Of a DNA stretch of 64,000 bases, positions 44,217-55,582 are shown in pieces (within the stretch, counting starts at the first letter, position 1; each line of letters starts with the position of its first letter). The position numbers were made by a program, and so were the translations under genes. Under the pieces are notes generated by a model. It had not been told where the DNA came from and did no database searches. It worked only from the letters and a program-made list of their open reading frames with translations. The stretch is from assembly GCA_036023115.1 (NCBI GenBank), contig JAYKKT010000089.1, forward strand, positions 17,106,501 to 17,170,500, in the 5' to 3' direction. The stretch is from Brasenia schreberi. Its lineage: Eukaryota; Streptophyta; Magnoliopsida; Nymphaeales; Cabombaceae.

Positions 44217-47087
44217 ATGTCAAAATCCAATCCAAGTGAAGTGTCGAGCCAAGGCTCATGCGCATCAAGTTCTCACTCTAGGAGGATTTTCAAAAACAAA
44301 ATAAAACTAGATGAAATCGAGGACTTGAGAAGGGAGTTTGAGGCCAAAATCGATGCTCTCAGCCAAGAGGCTGAAGTAGGCGATTCATGTTCATCGAACG
44401 GTGAACAAAGGCCTAAAAAGAAATTTGAAAAACCTCGCAAGCAAAAAGAGCCCTCCGTAATAGAAGGCAACCAATACCACGAGTCCTTCACACAAAAGGA
44501 CCGTAAAGCCCTACAGCAGCTGCTGAAAGGGCAGAATAAAGAGAAAAGAAGCTACGCCCTGTCTGATTTCCTTCCTATGGATTACGAAACAGACAGTGAT
44601 GATGAAATACCGAACTTCCATCGGTATGATGGCATGGGAGACCCTAGGTCTCACTTGCAGCTTTTCTCACGTCGAGCCCACAAGAAGAAAAAGGACTCGA
44701 TGAAATGGGTGTATTGGTTCCCTCTATCCCTTAAAGGCACAGCTGCCAAATGGCTGGCTTCCTACGACTTAAGCCAGTTCGCTACTTTTGAAGAGTTAGC
44801 GAACTGCTTCATGCAAAGATTTGCACACAACGTGGAAGTCACGCCAACCCTGAATACCTTAAGGGATACAAAGCAAGGCATGAATGAGGACGTGCATGCC
44901 TTCATTACAAGATGGAGGTCTCTTTTGGGCCAAGTGCGAGAGCCCATATCCGAAGGATGCGCAGTAATGCTCATCCTGGATAATTTTAAAAGCGAGTTAA
45001 AAACCCTTCTCTCGCTCCATGAGATTTCAACTTTCCATAAGTTGATAAAAAAGGCCTCCCTTTTCGAAACCAACTTACGAAAAGGGACGTACGATCACTT
45101 ATGGAAAGGAAGTGCCGTTCCAAAAACCCGTTTGGAAAAGCCCATCGCATATGGGTTGCCCACGACGGACAAAGGGGCAAAGCCCCATAAAATCGCCAAT
45201 GTCTGGGTGGATCCAGGCATGGCAGGCACTTCTAAAAATTTTGAAAAAATAGAAAATAAGAGAGAACGTAATTTTCAAAAACCGGTTGAAAAACGGGAGT
45301 ACACTCCGCTGGGGCAACCTGTGTCGGAGGTCCTAGACCTCTTACTTGCCCAGGGCATGATCGAACTCCCTGAAATCCCCGAAGGAGTCACGTCCAAAGG
45401 GGGGTATTTAAACCGATTTTGCAAGTATCATCGGCTCAAAGGCCATGATACCAAACGCTGCTTCTCTCTTTTAAATAAAATTGAGAACTTGATAGCAGAA
45501 GGCCGGCTCCAGGTCACTGCGGAACCTGAGCCACCTCAAGCTATCTTCAAGGAACCCTTTCCCAAACACGCCAGTGGCAGTGGGAAAGGAAAGGAGGTAT
45601 GTACCCTCACCATTTCCAAGGAACTAGCGCAAAAGCCAGAACCTGGTCGACCTGCTTGTGCGCCCATCCTTGTACTATACAAGAGGCCTGCCCAAGTCGT
45701 CATTCGGGGACCACCAAAAGTGGAAACCCCGGTAAAACTAGTTTTGAAAATCCAAGGTTCTCCTCAGCTCATCCTTAGAGCCAAGTTCAGCGCGAACCCT
45801 AGGCTGGTCGTGGGGGAAGTCACTAGATCCGGGAGGATCTACCAACCCCCGCACCTTCAAGGTGCTCAAAAGGTGGTCAGTGTGCCTGGCCCCTCAAAAG
45901 CATGTATCCCTAGTGGTCTGCCAAAAGCAGATAAGGACAAAGTCATCCTAAATCCTTATGATTTCGAAAACCACCTTTCAAAGATTCCTATTCACATGTC
46001 TATCCTAGAGCTTATCAAAACCTCGCCTAGGCATAGACTTGTCTTAGAGAAAATTCTAGAAAGGGCCAAGGTTGATTCGAACATAAGTCCGGAATCCTTG
46101 TCTGCCCAAGTGGCTTTATTAGGAGCAAAATCACCCATCACCTTTTCGGAAGATGATGTAGATAGACCCTACGAAACCCATAACTAGGCCCTGCATATCG
46201 AGGTGGTTCTAAACAACCACTCTCTGGACAGGTGCCTAGTCGATGGTGGAGGAGGGCTCAACATCCTTCCACTTCACGTGGCATACAAAATCGGAGTCAC
46301 CTTGACTTCAGTGAACCCAAGCCCCATCGTTATCACTAGGTACGATGGGAATGCGTCTAGGCCTTTAGGATCCATCGAACTCCCAATGGAAACAGGAGGG
46401 ATCGAACACATGGGGGTGTTCCATGTCTTGGACATCCACCCCCATTATAACCTGTTGCTGGGAAGGCCATGGATACACAGCTTGTGCGCTGTGCCATCCA
46501 CCTTCCACAGGTGTGTTAAGATCCCTTTTAGGGACCAGGTCGTAGTGATCCTAGGTGAGAGTCACCCACAGCTTCAGGGGATCATAAACTCCCCTTGTTT
46601 ATCGAGCTCCCAGGCCCATGAGGCTAACCTGGGGCAAATTATGGTTGAGCCACCTCGGCTCGTGTTGAACAACCCTAGGAAGGTTGTATATGTGAAGGGG
46701 CCGCCCAAAGCAGGCTCCCTCCCGACTCTAATCCTCCTAGGAAAACCCAAACGTTCCCTATTTCCAAAACCCCTGGACAAAAGGCCATACGAGCCTAATA
46801 TGGACGATAGCATGTTCTAGGACCACGACTTATATCCCATCTTTTCAAAAAACAAAAGGTCATGGAACATGTTATTGAACATGGGCTACACGCCCTACAA
46901 AAGTCTAGGGGCACAAAACCAGGGTCTCCTAGAGCCCATCCTTCCTAGGGCCAACCCAAGCCGATATGGGATCGGCTATACTCCCCGAATACCGCCGGAG
47001 CCACCCCCTGTGACCACCTGGGTCAAGGGTGCCCCGGAGCCTGTCTTAGAAGAGACCTATGGTTTAGACCTCCTATTCCGAGCCTAA
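44217..47087 (+). pseudogene. gag-pro: Element E gag-protease, two nonsense codons
   Basis: The ATG at 44217 is chosen because the upstream alternative start is TTG. In order: a coiled coil (LDEIEDLRREFEAKIDALS), the retrotransposon gag domain (about residues 140-235, KGTAAKWL and FMQRFAHNVEV), a zinc-knuckle-like motif C-x2-H-x5-H-x4-C at 45420-45461, the aspartic protease with DGG at 46242-46250 and LLLGRPWIHSLCAVPS, and a G-patch-like tail at 46863-46945. CAG-to-TAG changes at 46185-46187 (just before protease) and 46818-46820 (before the G-patch) stop an otherwise continuous frame. Gag itself could still be made as a product of about 656 residues. Confidence 0.93.
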
Positions 47088-47199
47088 CCCGTAGTGTTTT
47101 CCCTTTGTAGGTATGAAGGAAGATCCCTTTTTCTAAAAATACCAAAAACATTTGAAAACCTAAAATCAAAAAAATCGAAAAAACAAGAAAACCAAAAAC

Positions 47200-50100
47200 C
47201 AAAAAATTTCGAAATCACTTGAAAATCCAAGTACAAAACCAGGTTATTTTGAAAACCACGCGTCAAGTTCCCTCGGGTCTATATCCCACGAGAATGATCA
47301 AAGCCCAGAAGTGGATCCCCTTGAGGAAGATCCCACTTCTGAGCTCCCAGAATTTCATAGAATTCTCGATTTTGAAAGACCTTCCCAATCAGTAGGAGGA
47401 GATTTCGTAGAGGTGAACCTAGGGGATGATTCCAATCCCAAAACCATCAAAATAGGTGCATGCTTGCATGAAACTGAAAAGTTATCATTCATTACATTTC
47501 TACGAACCTATTTAGATGTGTTTGCATGGACGTATGAAGACATGCCGGGCATAGATCCCAGCATAGTCGAGCATCGTCTTCCCTTAGATGCAGGTGTAGA
47601 ACCCATAAAGCAGAAGCTTAGGAAAATACACCCGAATGTACACACGCAAGTCAAAGAGGGTTTAGAAGATCTGCTAAAAGCCAGATTTATAAACCCATTG
47701 CATATTCTGATTGGTTGTCAAATATCGTTGTAGTTCGAAAAACCAATGGGAAGATTCGAATATACATCGATTTCAGAAACCTGAATAAAGCCACTCCAAA
47801 GGATAATTATCCTTTACCAAACATAGATTTGATAGTCGATAGTACTGCAAATCATGAAATGTTTTCATTCATGGATGGCTATTCAGGCTATAATCAAATC
47901 AAACTAAGTCCACGAGATCAGGGTAAGACCGCCTTCACAACCCCATGGGGCACATACTGCTATACAGTCATGCCCTTTGGTTTGAAAAATGCCGGCGCAA
48001 CATACCAACGAGCCATGAACACAATCTTCCATGATCAAATTCATGAGCTTGTAGAAGTGTATGTAGATGATCTCTTGGCGAAATCCAAAACCCGATGCAC
48101 CCATATCGAATGTTTACAAAAGATTTTCGAAAGGCTTAGGCTTTACAAAGTAAAGCTAAACCCTCAAAAATGTGTGTTCGGGGTAGAATCAGGGAAGCTT
48201 CTAGGCTTTATGGTGAGCCAAAGGGGAATAGAAGTCGACCCCTCTAAGTGTCGAGCCATCATAGACATGGCTCCACCCTCCAATCTCACCCAAGTCCGTA
48301 GCCTCCAAGGTCGATTACAATCTGTTTGCCGATTCATATCGAATCTGGCAACTAGATGCGAACCCTTCAACAAACTGTTGAGGAAGGGTACGAAATTCTT
48401 ATGGGATGACGAATGCCAAAAGTCCTTCGAGAGACTGAAGGCATACTTGGTTAATCCCCCTATTTTGAATCCTCCAAAACAAGGAAAACCACTTTTATTA
48501 TACATCTCTGTGCATGTAAACGCTTTAGGAGCCCTGTTGGCTCAATACGAGGATGACACCCATAAGGAGTATGCCATCTACTATATTTCGAAAACTCTCT
48601 TGGCTTATGAACGAAATTATCAAGCCATGGAGAAGACGTGCTTGGCCCTAGTCTGGGCATGCCAGAAGTTTAGACACTATTTCCTAGATCATAAGATCTG
48701 GATAGTGTCCAAGCTTGATCCAATCAAGCACTTGTTCGAAAAACCCATTCTCACGGGTAGATTGGGTAAATGGAAACTCCTTCTAATGGAGTATGTTCTG
48801 AAATACCATCACCAGATCTCCATTAAGGGGCAAGCCCTAGCAGATTACGTGGCTGACTTCCCCTTAGAGGACGCATATCCCACTCTTGTCGAAATGCCTG
48901 ATGAAGGCATATTGCAAAACCATTTTCAAAACCACATTTTGGCAAATTCTTTCGAAAACCAAGTGTGGAAGATGCACTTCGACAGGGCACGAAACCAACG
49001 AGGGGCTGGTGCCGGGATCATCCTAATCTCCCCTGAAAAGGGCGAGATTCCCATAGCAGTCCGCTTAGATTTCGAATGTTCCAACAACGTAGCTGAGTAT
49101 GAAGCACTCATACAAGGCTTAAAGATTTCGAAAACTCTAGGGGCATCATGCATCGAGGTCTTTGGAGATTCGCTCCTTGTCATAAACCAGGTTTTAAAAA
49201 TTTGGCAAGTACGTAATGAGAAACTACTTCCATATCACGAGTTGGCCACTCGATTGGTCCAATCCTTCCAGTCATGTAAGCTCACACACGTAGGAAGAGA
49301 GGACAATGGCATCGCCGACGCCCTCTCTTCCTTGGGTTCAGCCCTGAAGGTCGATCCCATTTCAGGGACCAGATCCTTGGAAATATGGCATGCGCCCCAT
49401 CCATCCACACACGACTTGGATATTTGCCAAAACAACCCAGAGTCTGTTGAAAAACCCTGGTTCTATGACATAAAACAATTTTTAGAAAATAGGGGATTCA
49501 CCGAGGATGCCACGTCCAAAGATAAGGCATTCATTCGTAAGATTTCGACCCGATACACCATTCTGGGTGGGGTCTTATACAAAAAGAGTTTTACCAGCAT
49601 TTTGCTTAGGTGTATCGACCTAGAGGAGGCTAGGATAGTAATGAATGAGTTCCACGATGGAGAATGTGGAGGTCATGTTAATGCCAACATGATGGCAATG
49701 AAAATACTTAGAGGGGGTTATTTTTGGTCCACCCTGAAAAAGGATTGTCACGATCATGTTAGGAAGTGTCATCCGTGTCAAGTGCATGGGCACGCCATTC
49801 ATATCCCTTCATCTGCATTGCATTCTGTGGTCAGCCCCTGGCCATTTACCATGTGGGCGTTTGACATTGTAGGCCCAATATTTCCAAAGGCCTCGAATGG
49901 GCATCGTTTTATTTTAGCAGCCACGGAGTATTTCTCCAAGTGGGTGGAAGCCATTTCCCTAACGAATGTAATGGGGCAACATGTGGTGGCTTTCATCCGA
50001 AGGAATATCTTGGCTCGATTTGGGGTTCCACGAGACCTTGTGTCTGATAATGGTACCCCATTCAAGAATGAGCGGATGGTTAAGTTGTGCAACACGTATG

Positions 50101-50705
50101 GCATAACTCACCACTTCTCCTCGCCCTACTACCCTCAAGGCAACGGCCAAGCCGAAGCTACAAACAAGACTCTCATTGGTATCATTGAGAAAACCTTAGA
50201 GAAGGGTAGGATGTGGCACGAGAAGCTGGATGAAGCCTTATGGGCTTATAGGACTTCCATCCGGACTCCCACGAATGCCACACCATTCGAATTGGTCTAT
50301 GGCACAAACGCCATTCTTCCCATTCATACCCAACTACATTCATTTCATACATCTATAGCACTCGACCTCCCCCTAGAGACGCTTCAGCATGCTAGGATGG
50401 CCGAACTAGACTTGCTAGATGAGAGGCGACTCCTTGCCATGGATCATGCTCGTGCATACCGGCAAAGGATAGCCCGACATTATAGCAAACACATGAGACC
50501 TCGCCACTTTGAAGTGGGAGATCTAGTCTTGAAAACCATCCACCATCGTGGCCCACACCCCCTAGGCAAGTGGCGCCCCAACTGGGATGGACCCTATGTT
50601 GTACGAGCAACCACTACGAACAATTCGTATTGGTTGATCGATGTAGAAGGTAGGAATTTAGCAGATCCTATCAATATTCAATACTTAAAGAAGTATCATG
50701 TGTAG
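47200..50705 (+). pseudogene. pol: Element E pol, start deleted and one frameshift
   Basis: Compared with F, about 190 bases that include the pol ATG are deleted between two A-rich repeats near 47200. The acidic leader and RT N-terminus read in one frame to about 47690. There one A is missing in a run (AAACCC in place of AAAACCC), and the frame changes. From 47715 a 996-codon frame is intact to 50705: RT with YVDD at 48060-48071, RNase H, second RNase H (here HFDRA, Gly replaced by Arg beside the catalytic Asp), the integrase zinc finger and the DDE core. The intact stretch is nearly the whole enzyme set. Confidence 0.93.
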
Positions 50706-51874
50706 GATCTGGATTAAATTCCAGTTTTCGAAAATTTTATAGGGATAGCTGCCCTGAGACATGTGAATAAGGTGCAAAGGCGAACTCGTGTGACCCTAAG
50801 TGAGAGAATTCGCACTTGTGAAAGAGTGGAGTTTTCAAAATCGTGGTTACATTTCAAAATCCTTCTTCTTACAAAGAAAGGCCTAGTTCAACATAGCAAG
50901 ATACTTGCAAGTAGTACGTGCTATTTCTAAATAGGCTGATCTGGAATGGATCGAGTGTAGGCTGGGATAAGTCCTCCCCTCTTCTCTTCTATTTCCAAAA
51001 GGAAAACAAAAGCCCAAATCAAAAGGGAATTTCCCATTTAAAGTCTCTTTCCAAAAGAAAGAAACCAGACTTCAAAAAGAAAAATCGATTCTCTTATAAA
51101 AAAGAGGGATTAAAGAAAAAATACTCCCAAAGGGAGACCCTCTATGAAAAAAAGGAAAAAGAGGCCAAAAAGCTCAAAAAGAGCAGTTTTCCGCCTTCTA
51201 TGCCTTAAACCACGGGACGCTCCAGAAGGGACCGTGGTATCTCTTTCCCATCCCTGGCTTATCCCAAGCTAAAGCATGGTTCATTTCGAGGAATCCTAAA
51301 GTAAAAATAGGATTTGCTTACTTGAATTTCATCTTGTTTGAGAATTCGACGTTTCGAGTAAGGTGTAGGAATTTGAAATGAAGCTTGTTTTCTTATAAAA
51401 CCTCCGCTAGATAAGCGAGTGTTAAGACTCAAACAAGGGCAAGCACGAAGAGCTCGAGATCCTTAGGATCGAGGCTCAAGACAGTTGTCCCTTTTGTAAA
51501 TAGCTTTTGTAAATAAGTTTTGAAAACCGAACATCGAACAGCATAGGATTTGCTCACTTGAGCAATAAGCCTTGTAAGTCTCTAGAGTTCGACCACATCT
51601 AGTCTCTGGGAGGTCGCCACTCTTGGCACCACACCCATGTCATTTGCATTCCACGCATGGTACTTGCATGAACATGATCCCATTTAGGACCAGATTCCAT
51701 AAGTATAACCCTTTGGCGTGATATCTCCTCCTACCAGAGTTTGTAAATTGAGATTTTGCTAAAAATAGGATGATCCCATATTCTTCGTGGCTAGATCTAG
51801 GGAGACATCAAAAGGGGTGTTTGTCATCTTTGCCCTTATCCAAATCTATTTGGACAAGGCCAAAGAGGGGCATC
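50706..51874 (+). other. 3' UTR of element E
   Basis: It is homologous to 3012-4197. It contains the CCACGG/CCGTGG inverted repeat (51210-51237), the hairpin at 51828-51865 and the polypurine tract AAAGAGGGG at 51862-51870, just before the 3' LTR. No gene is supported. Confidence 0.8.
51828..51865 (+). other. Hairpin abutting the polypurine tract (element E)
   Basis: Arms 51828-51845 and 51848-51865 pair at 16 of 18 positions and are identical to the hairpin in A. The right arm overlaps the polypurine tract. Confidence 0.68.
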
Positions 51875-54800
51875 TGTAAACACCCCGAAATCCCACGAAT
51901 TTCTCAAAATCCATCTGGTTTTATACAAAGCAGCCCCAAAGGGCCATTTTTGAGTCTGGAAACCCAGGAGCCTTCCAGACAACCCTGTATATATGTTTTA
52001 ATTTACATCTTTCAAAAACATATGATATGGCTTTTGAAAACCCTTTTTAAAAACATGTTTTTGAAACCCTGAAGTGGCTTGGCCCGATCAAGACAGGACC
52101 AGGAGAGCCAAGAAGAGCCCGGAACCGGAGCACCTGTCGAGCCCGGCGCAGTAACTCTTGTATCTGATTCACACCCCAGGATCTCGAACGTCCAAGACCC
52201 TGTTCTTACCAAAATATCATTTGAAGTCATCTCCGGAAGGCAGAAACGGAGGCGGACGACTATGTTGGCGAAGACCCAACGCAGACGGAGTACTGATGCT
52301 GTCAGGCCCCGCACAAATCGTCCGTTTCGAACCCAGCTCGAAGGAGTCAGAGTTCAGTTTGGATTAGATCTGGACCATATATATCCAGATTCCAATCCAA
52401 ACCCATATGTGGACTTGGATTTGGATTTGGATCCAGAGATCCAATCCAATATCCATATCCATGGCCCACATCACCTTCTCATAAATGGAGGTGGCCCACT
52501 TGAAATTCACGTGGGATATTGGGCATGAGAGAGAGTGGGGGTGAAAAATATCAAGAGTGTTGTATTAAGCTTGACTTGTGTGTCAAGTTTGGGTTTAATC
52601 TTGTGGGTTAGCCTAATTGAGTGGGTTTAAGCTTGTAATTAGCTAAAACCTAACCTAGGGCTGCACCAACATGGGGTGATCAAGGTCTATGGGCCATGCT
52701 AAGGGAGCTCCTTCATCTAAACCTAGCCCAAAATGCCTAATCCTAGCCTAAACCCCTAATCCACCCCTAATCTGAACCTAATCACCTAACCCACTTCCCT
52801 AATCCCGGCCTAATCCCAACCTAATCACCTAACCCACTTCCCTAATCCTTCCCTAAACCAAGATTAATTTCCCTAATCCTAGCCTAAACCTAGCCTAAAC
52901 CTAGCCTAACCACCTAACCTAGCTCACTAAACCTCACCCTAAAACCCAACCACCTAACCTAACCCTAAACCCCTAAACCACCCTTAGCCCACGATTTACC
53001 CAAACCCCTAGTTTTAAAATATCTGGCCCAACCTTTTCCAGCCCACCTTATCTACATACCACCCTACCTAAACCACCTAACCACTACCCTTAGCCCAGCC
53101 CCAACCGACCTACCCATTCCCTATTTAAACCCCTCCCCTTTGTGGGCGGGTTTTCCAAGTGGGAGCCCTCACCTCAGCCCAGCCGACTCCACTCTCCAAC
53201 CTGTCCGCCTGCTCCACTCCCCAACTGCTCCACCTGCTCCATCAGCTCCACCTGCACCGCCACCTTCCCTCTTCCATCCACCACCACCATCCCTCAGCCG
53301 GACGCCACCACCTCCACCCAACCGAACCAGCCAACAGTCCAACCTGCCCGCCTGCTTCCCACTTCATCCGCCACCTCTCCCCATTTGGTAAGTACCCCAA
53401 ACTCCCTCAAAGCCCCTCTCTTCCACCTCTCCACTCTTAGCCACCCATCCTATCTTCATCTCAGCCCCTTTGCCACCACCACTTTAGCCTAGCCGAACCT
53501 AGTATAACCCAAGCTGCCGGCCACTACCTAGCCATCATCTCCCATTCGGCCTTCTCACAAACTCTCCCTTAGGGCCAGTTTTCCATAAGTACTCAACTCC
53601 CCTAGTGATCCTAAGACCTCACCTGTTCAGCCCCTTTAAACCCCCTACTTTGAGGCGCCATCTACTTGCCACCGGCCACCTTCGAGGCGCCTATCCCGCG
53701 CCCCACTTGCAGCCGGCCAGCACCCTTGATCACCTACCTTCGCGGAGCTCCCGTTTGCAGCCCAAGCCCAAGTCCACGCTCAAGCAAGGCCTCTACGGAC
53801 CAGCTACTCGTAAGTGTCTAAACTCGGTCTTTAGTTGTACACTTGCTTGAGATTCAATTTGATACGGGGTTGTAATAACGGAGCATAGTCTCCCCCCGCT
53901 TGTAATAACGTGGCTTGGCACAACCACACACGTGCACTCTCTTAGTCGTGCACGATTTTGAACACACACGGGCCTAATCAGCCCCTAATATATAAGTGTA
54001 CATATATACTTTCATTTTCGAAGGGTTTTGTTTAAGTTGGGTGCGTTGTCTTTCAATTCAAACAATCACACACATTGAGCTTTCGCTCTTAGTTGAAAGA
54101 CCCAAGTAAGGGCCGACCTATACTATTTGGGTTTCATTTCATGTCGTGTGAGTAAGTCTTTCAATTCAAGCACTCTCACACACATTGAGCTTTCGCTCTT
54201 ATTTGAAAGACCCAAGTAAGGGCCGACCTATACTATTTGGGTTTCATTTCATGTTGTGTGAGTAAGTCTTTCAATTCAAGCACTTTCACACACATTGAGC
54301 TTTCGCTCTTACTCCCAAGACCTTAGTAAAGGCCTTATTGCAGTTATATTTGGGTTTCATTTATGTCGTGTGCGTAGTACTTCAATTCAAGCACTTTCAC
54401 ACACATTGAGCCTTCGCTCTTACTCCCAAGACCTTAGTCAAGGCCATACTGCAATTTATATTTGGGTTTAATTTCATGTCGTGTGTGTAAGTATTTCAAT
54501 TCAAGCACTCTCACACACATTGAGCTTTCGCTCTTATTTGAAAGACCCAAGTAAGGGCTGACCTATACTATTTGGGTTTCATTTCATGTTGTGTGAGTAA
54601 GTCTCTCAATTCAAGCACTTTCACACACATTGAGCTTTCGCTCTTATTCCCAAGACCTTAGTCAAGGCCATACTGCAATTTATATTTGGGTTTAATTTCA
54701 TGTCGTGTGTGTAAGTCTTTCAATTCAAGCACACACCCACATTGAGCCTTCGCTCTTATTTGCAAGACCCGAGTAAGGGCTCATATACATAATCTATATA

Positions 54801-55374
54801 CATATTTCCCTTCGGTTATTTCCCTGCGGTTATTTCCCTTCTGTTATTTCCCCTTCAGTATTGTCTTTACATTTCGGGTTTTCCCTTTGGAGTAGCGTGA
54901 GTTTGCATTGCATCTACGCCATACCACGAGGTAGGACGCATATTGCATCAAAGCAAGCCCCGCTCGAATTCGCCCATGTAGTGGAGTGTTCATAACACAC
55001 AAACTAGGTGGCCCGAAGAGGGATAAAAGAAAAGACTTAGGCACGTGCAAATCCACGTGATCTAAAATACGCAATCGCATCCTAAAGACCCGAAATAGAC
55101 ACCTCGAACCGCTTCGTAGACTTTCTCTCCAAAAAACTCGATTTTTGCAAAGCGTACAGACTGACCCTTGCGCATCGGTGCAAGAAGGTCTGCGACGACA
55201 AGAGCTTACTTGCTCACAGTCGCCACGTTTAGAAGTCAGTGTTAAAAATATCTTCGCTAGCTTAAGTAAGCTAGCTGGCACGCCCTATTTGTATACATAG
55301 GCCTTAGACACACGAGAAGATCCACTCCAAGCCCCGAAAGAGGCGAAGAGGCAGGGATTTTTCGCGCGTCTACA
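51875..55374 (+). repeat. Element E 3' LTR (type 1, 3500 bp)
   Basis: It runs from TGTAAACACC to GCGTCTACA with the same internal order as the 5' LTR: telomere-like array at 52711-53111, TATTTAAA at 53122-53129, GTAAGT sites, G-rich stem and 110-bp units at 54049-54790. It is followed by ACTTC, the right copy of the target-site duplication. Confidence 0.95.
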
Positions 55375-55582
55375 ACTTCATACTCAGCTACGTTGTTGGA
55401 ACATTCGAAATCTAAGCGGACTGCTATGGGAATCTCGCCCTTTTCAGGGGAGATTAGGATGACCCCAGCACCAGCCCCTCGTTGGTTTCGTGCCCCGTCG
55501 AAGTGCATCTTCCACACTTGGTTTTCGAAAGAGTTTGCCAAAATGTGGTTTTGAAAATGGTTTTGCAATATGCCTTCGTCAG
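55375..55582 (-). pseudogene. pol: Element C pol fragment: start of second RNase H
   Basis: This 208-bp remnant between E and F reads leftward from DEGILQNHF to NNVAEYE. It contains the catalytic Asp of the second RNase H (HFDGARNQRGAGAG) and the Glu of AEYE. It continues in frame into 40570-38966 once E and one copy of its duplication are discounted. Its position proves that E and F both landed in C, 208 bp apart. Confidence 0.92.

Larger units (their letters stand above)
40571..55374 (+). mobile_element. Element E: complete type-1 Tat retrotransposon (14.8 kb)
   Basis: This is the only element here with both LTRs, primer-binding site, gag-protease, pol and polypurine tract. It is inserted in the second RNase H region of C in opposite orientation, with a 5-bp duplication. 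LTR similarity of roughly 99% marks it as recent. Gag-protease has two nonsense codons, and pol has lost its start and carries one frameshift, so it cannot move on its own as it stands. Confidence 0.95.
34542..55582 (-). mobile_element. Element C: type-1 retrotransposon on the minus strand, split by E
   Basis: C comprises a 3' LTR (34542-37788), 3' UTR (37789-38965) and pol (38966-40570). Pol resumes at 55375-55582 on the far side of E, and F then cuts it. The coding direction is leftward. The visible pol of C has no stop or frameshift. The 5' half of C must lie beyond F, outside the window. Confidence 0.88.

Noticed and set aside
44762..45317. Minus-strand ORFs inside E gag, and the 220-codon minus-strand ORF 59564-60226 in F gag
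   Set aside because: They are shadows of the sense gag codons. The F version is long only by chance, and E has it broken into pieces.
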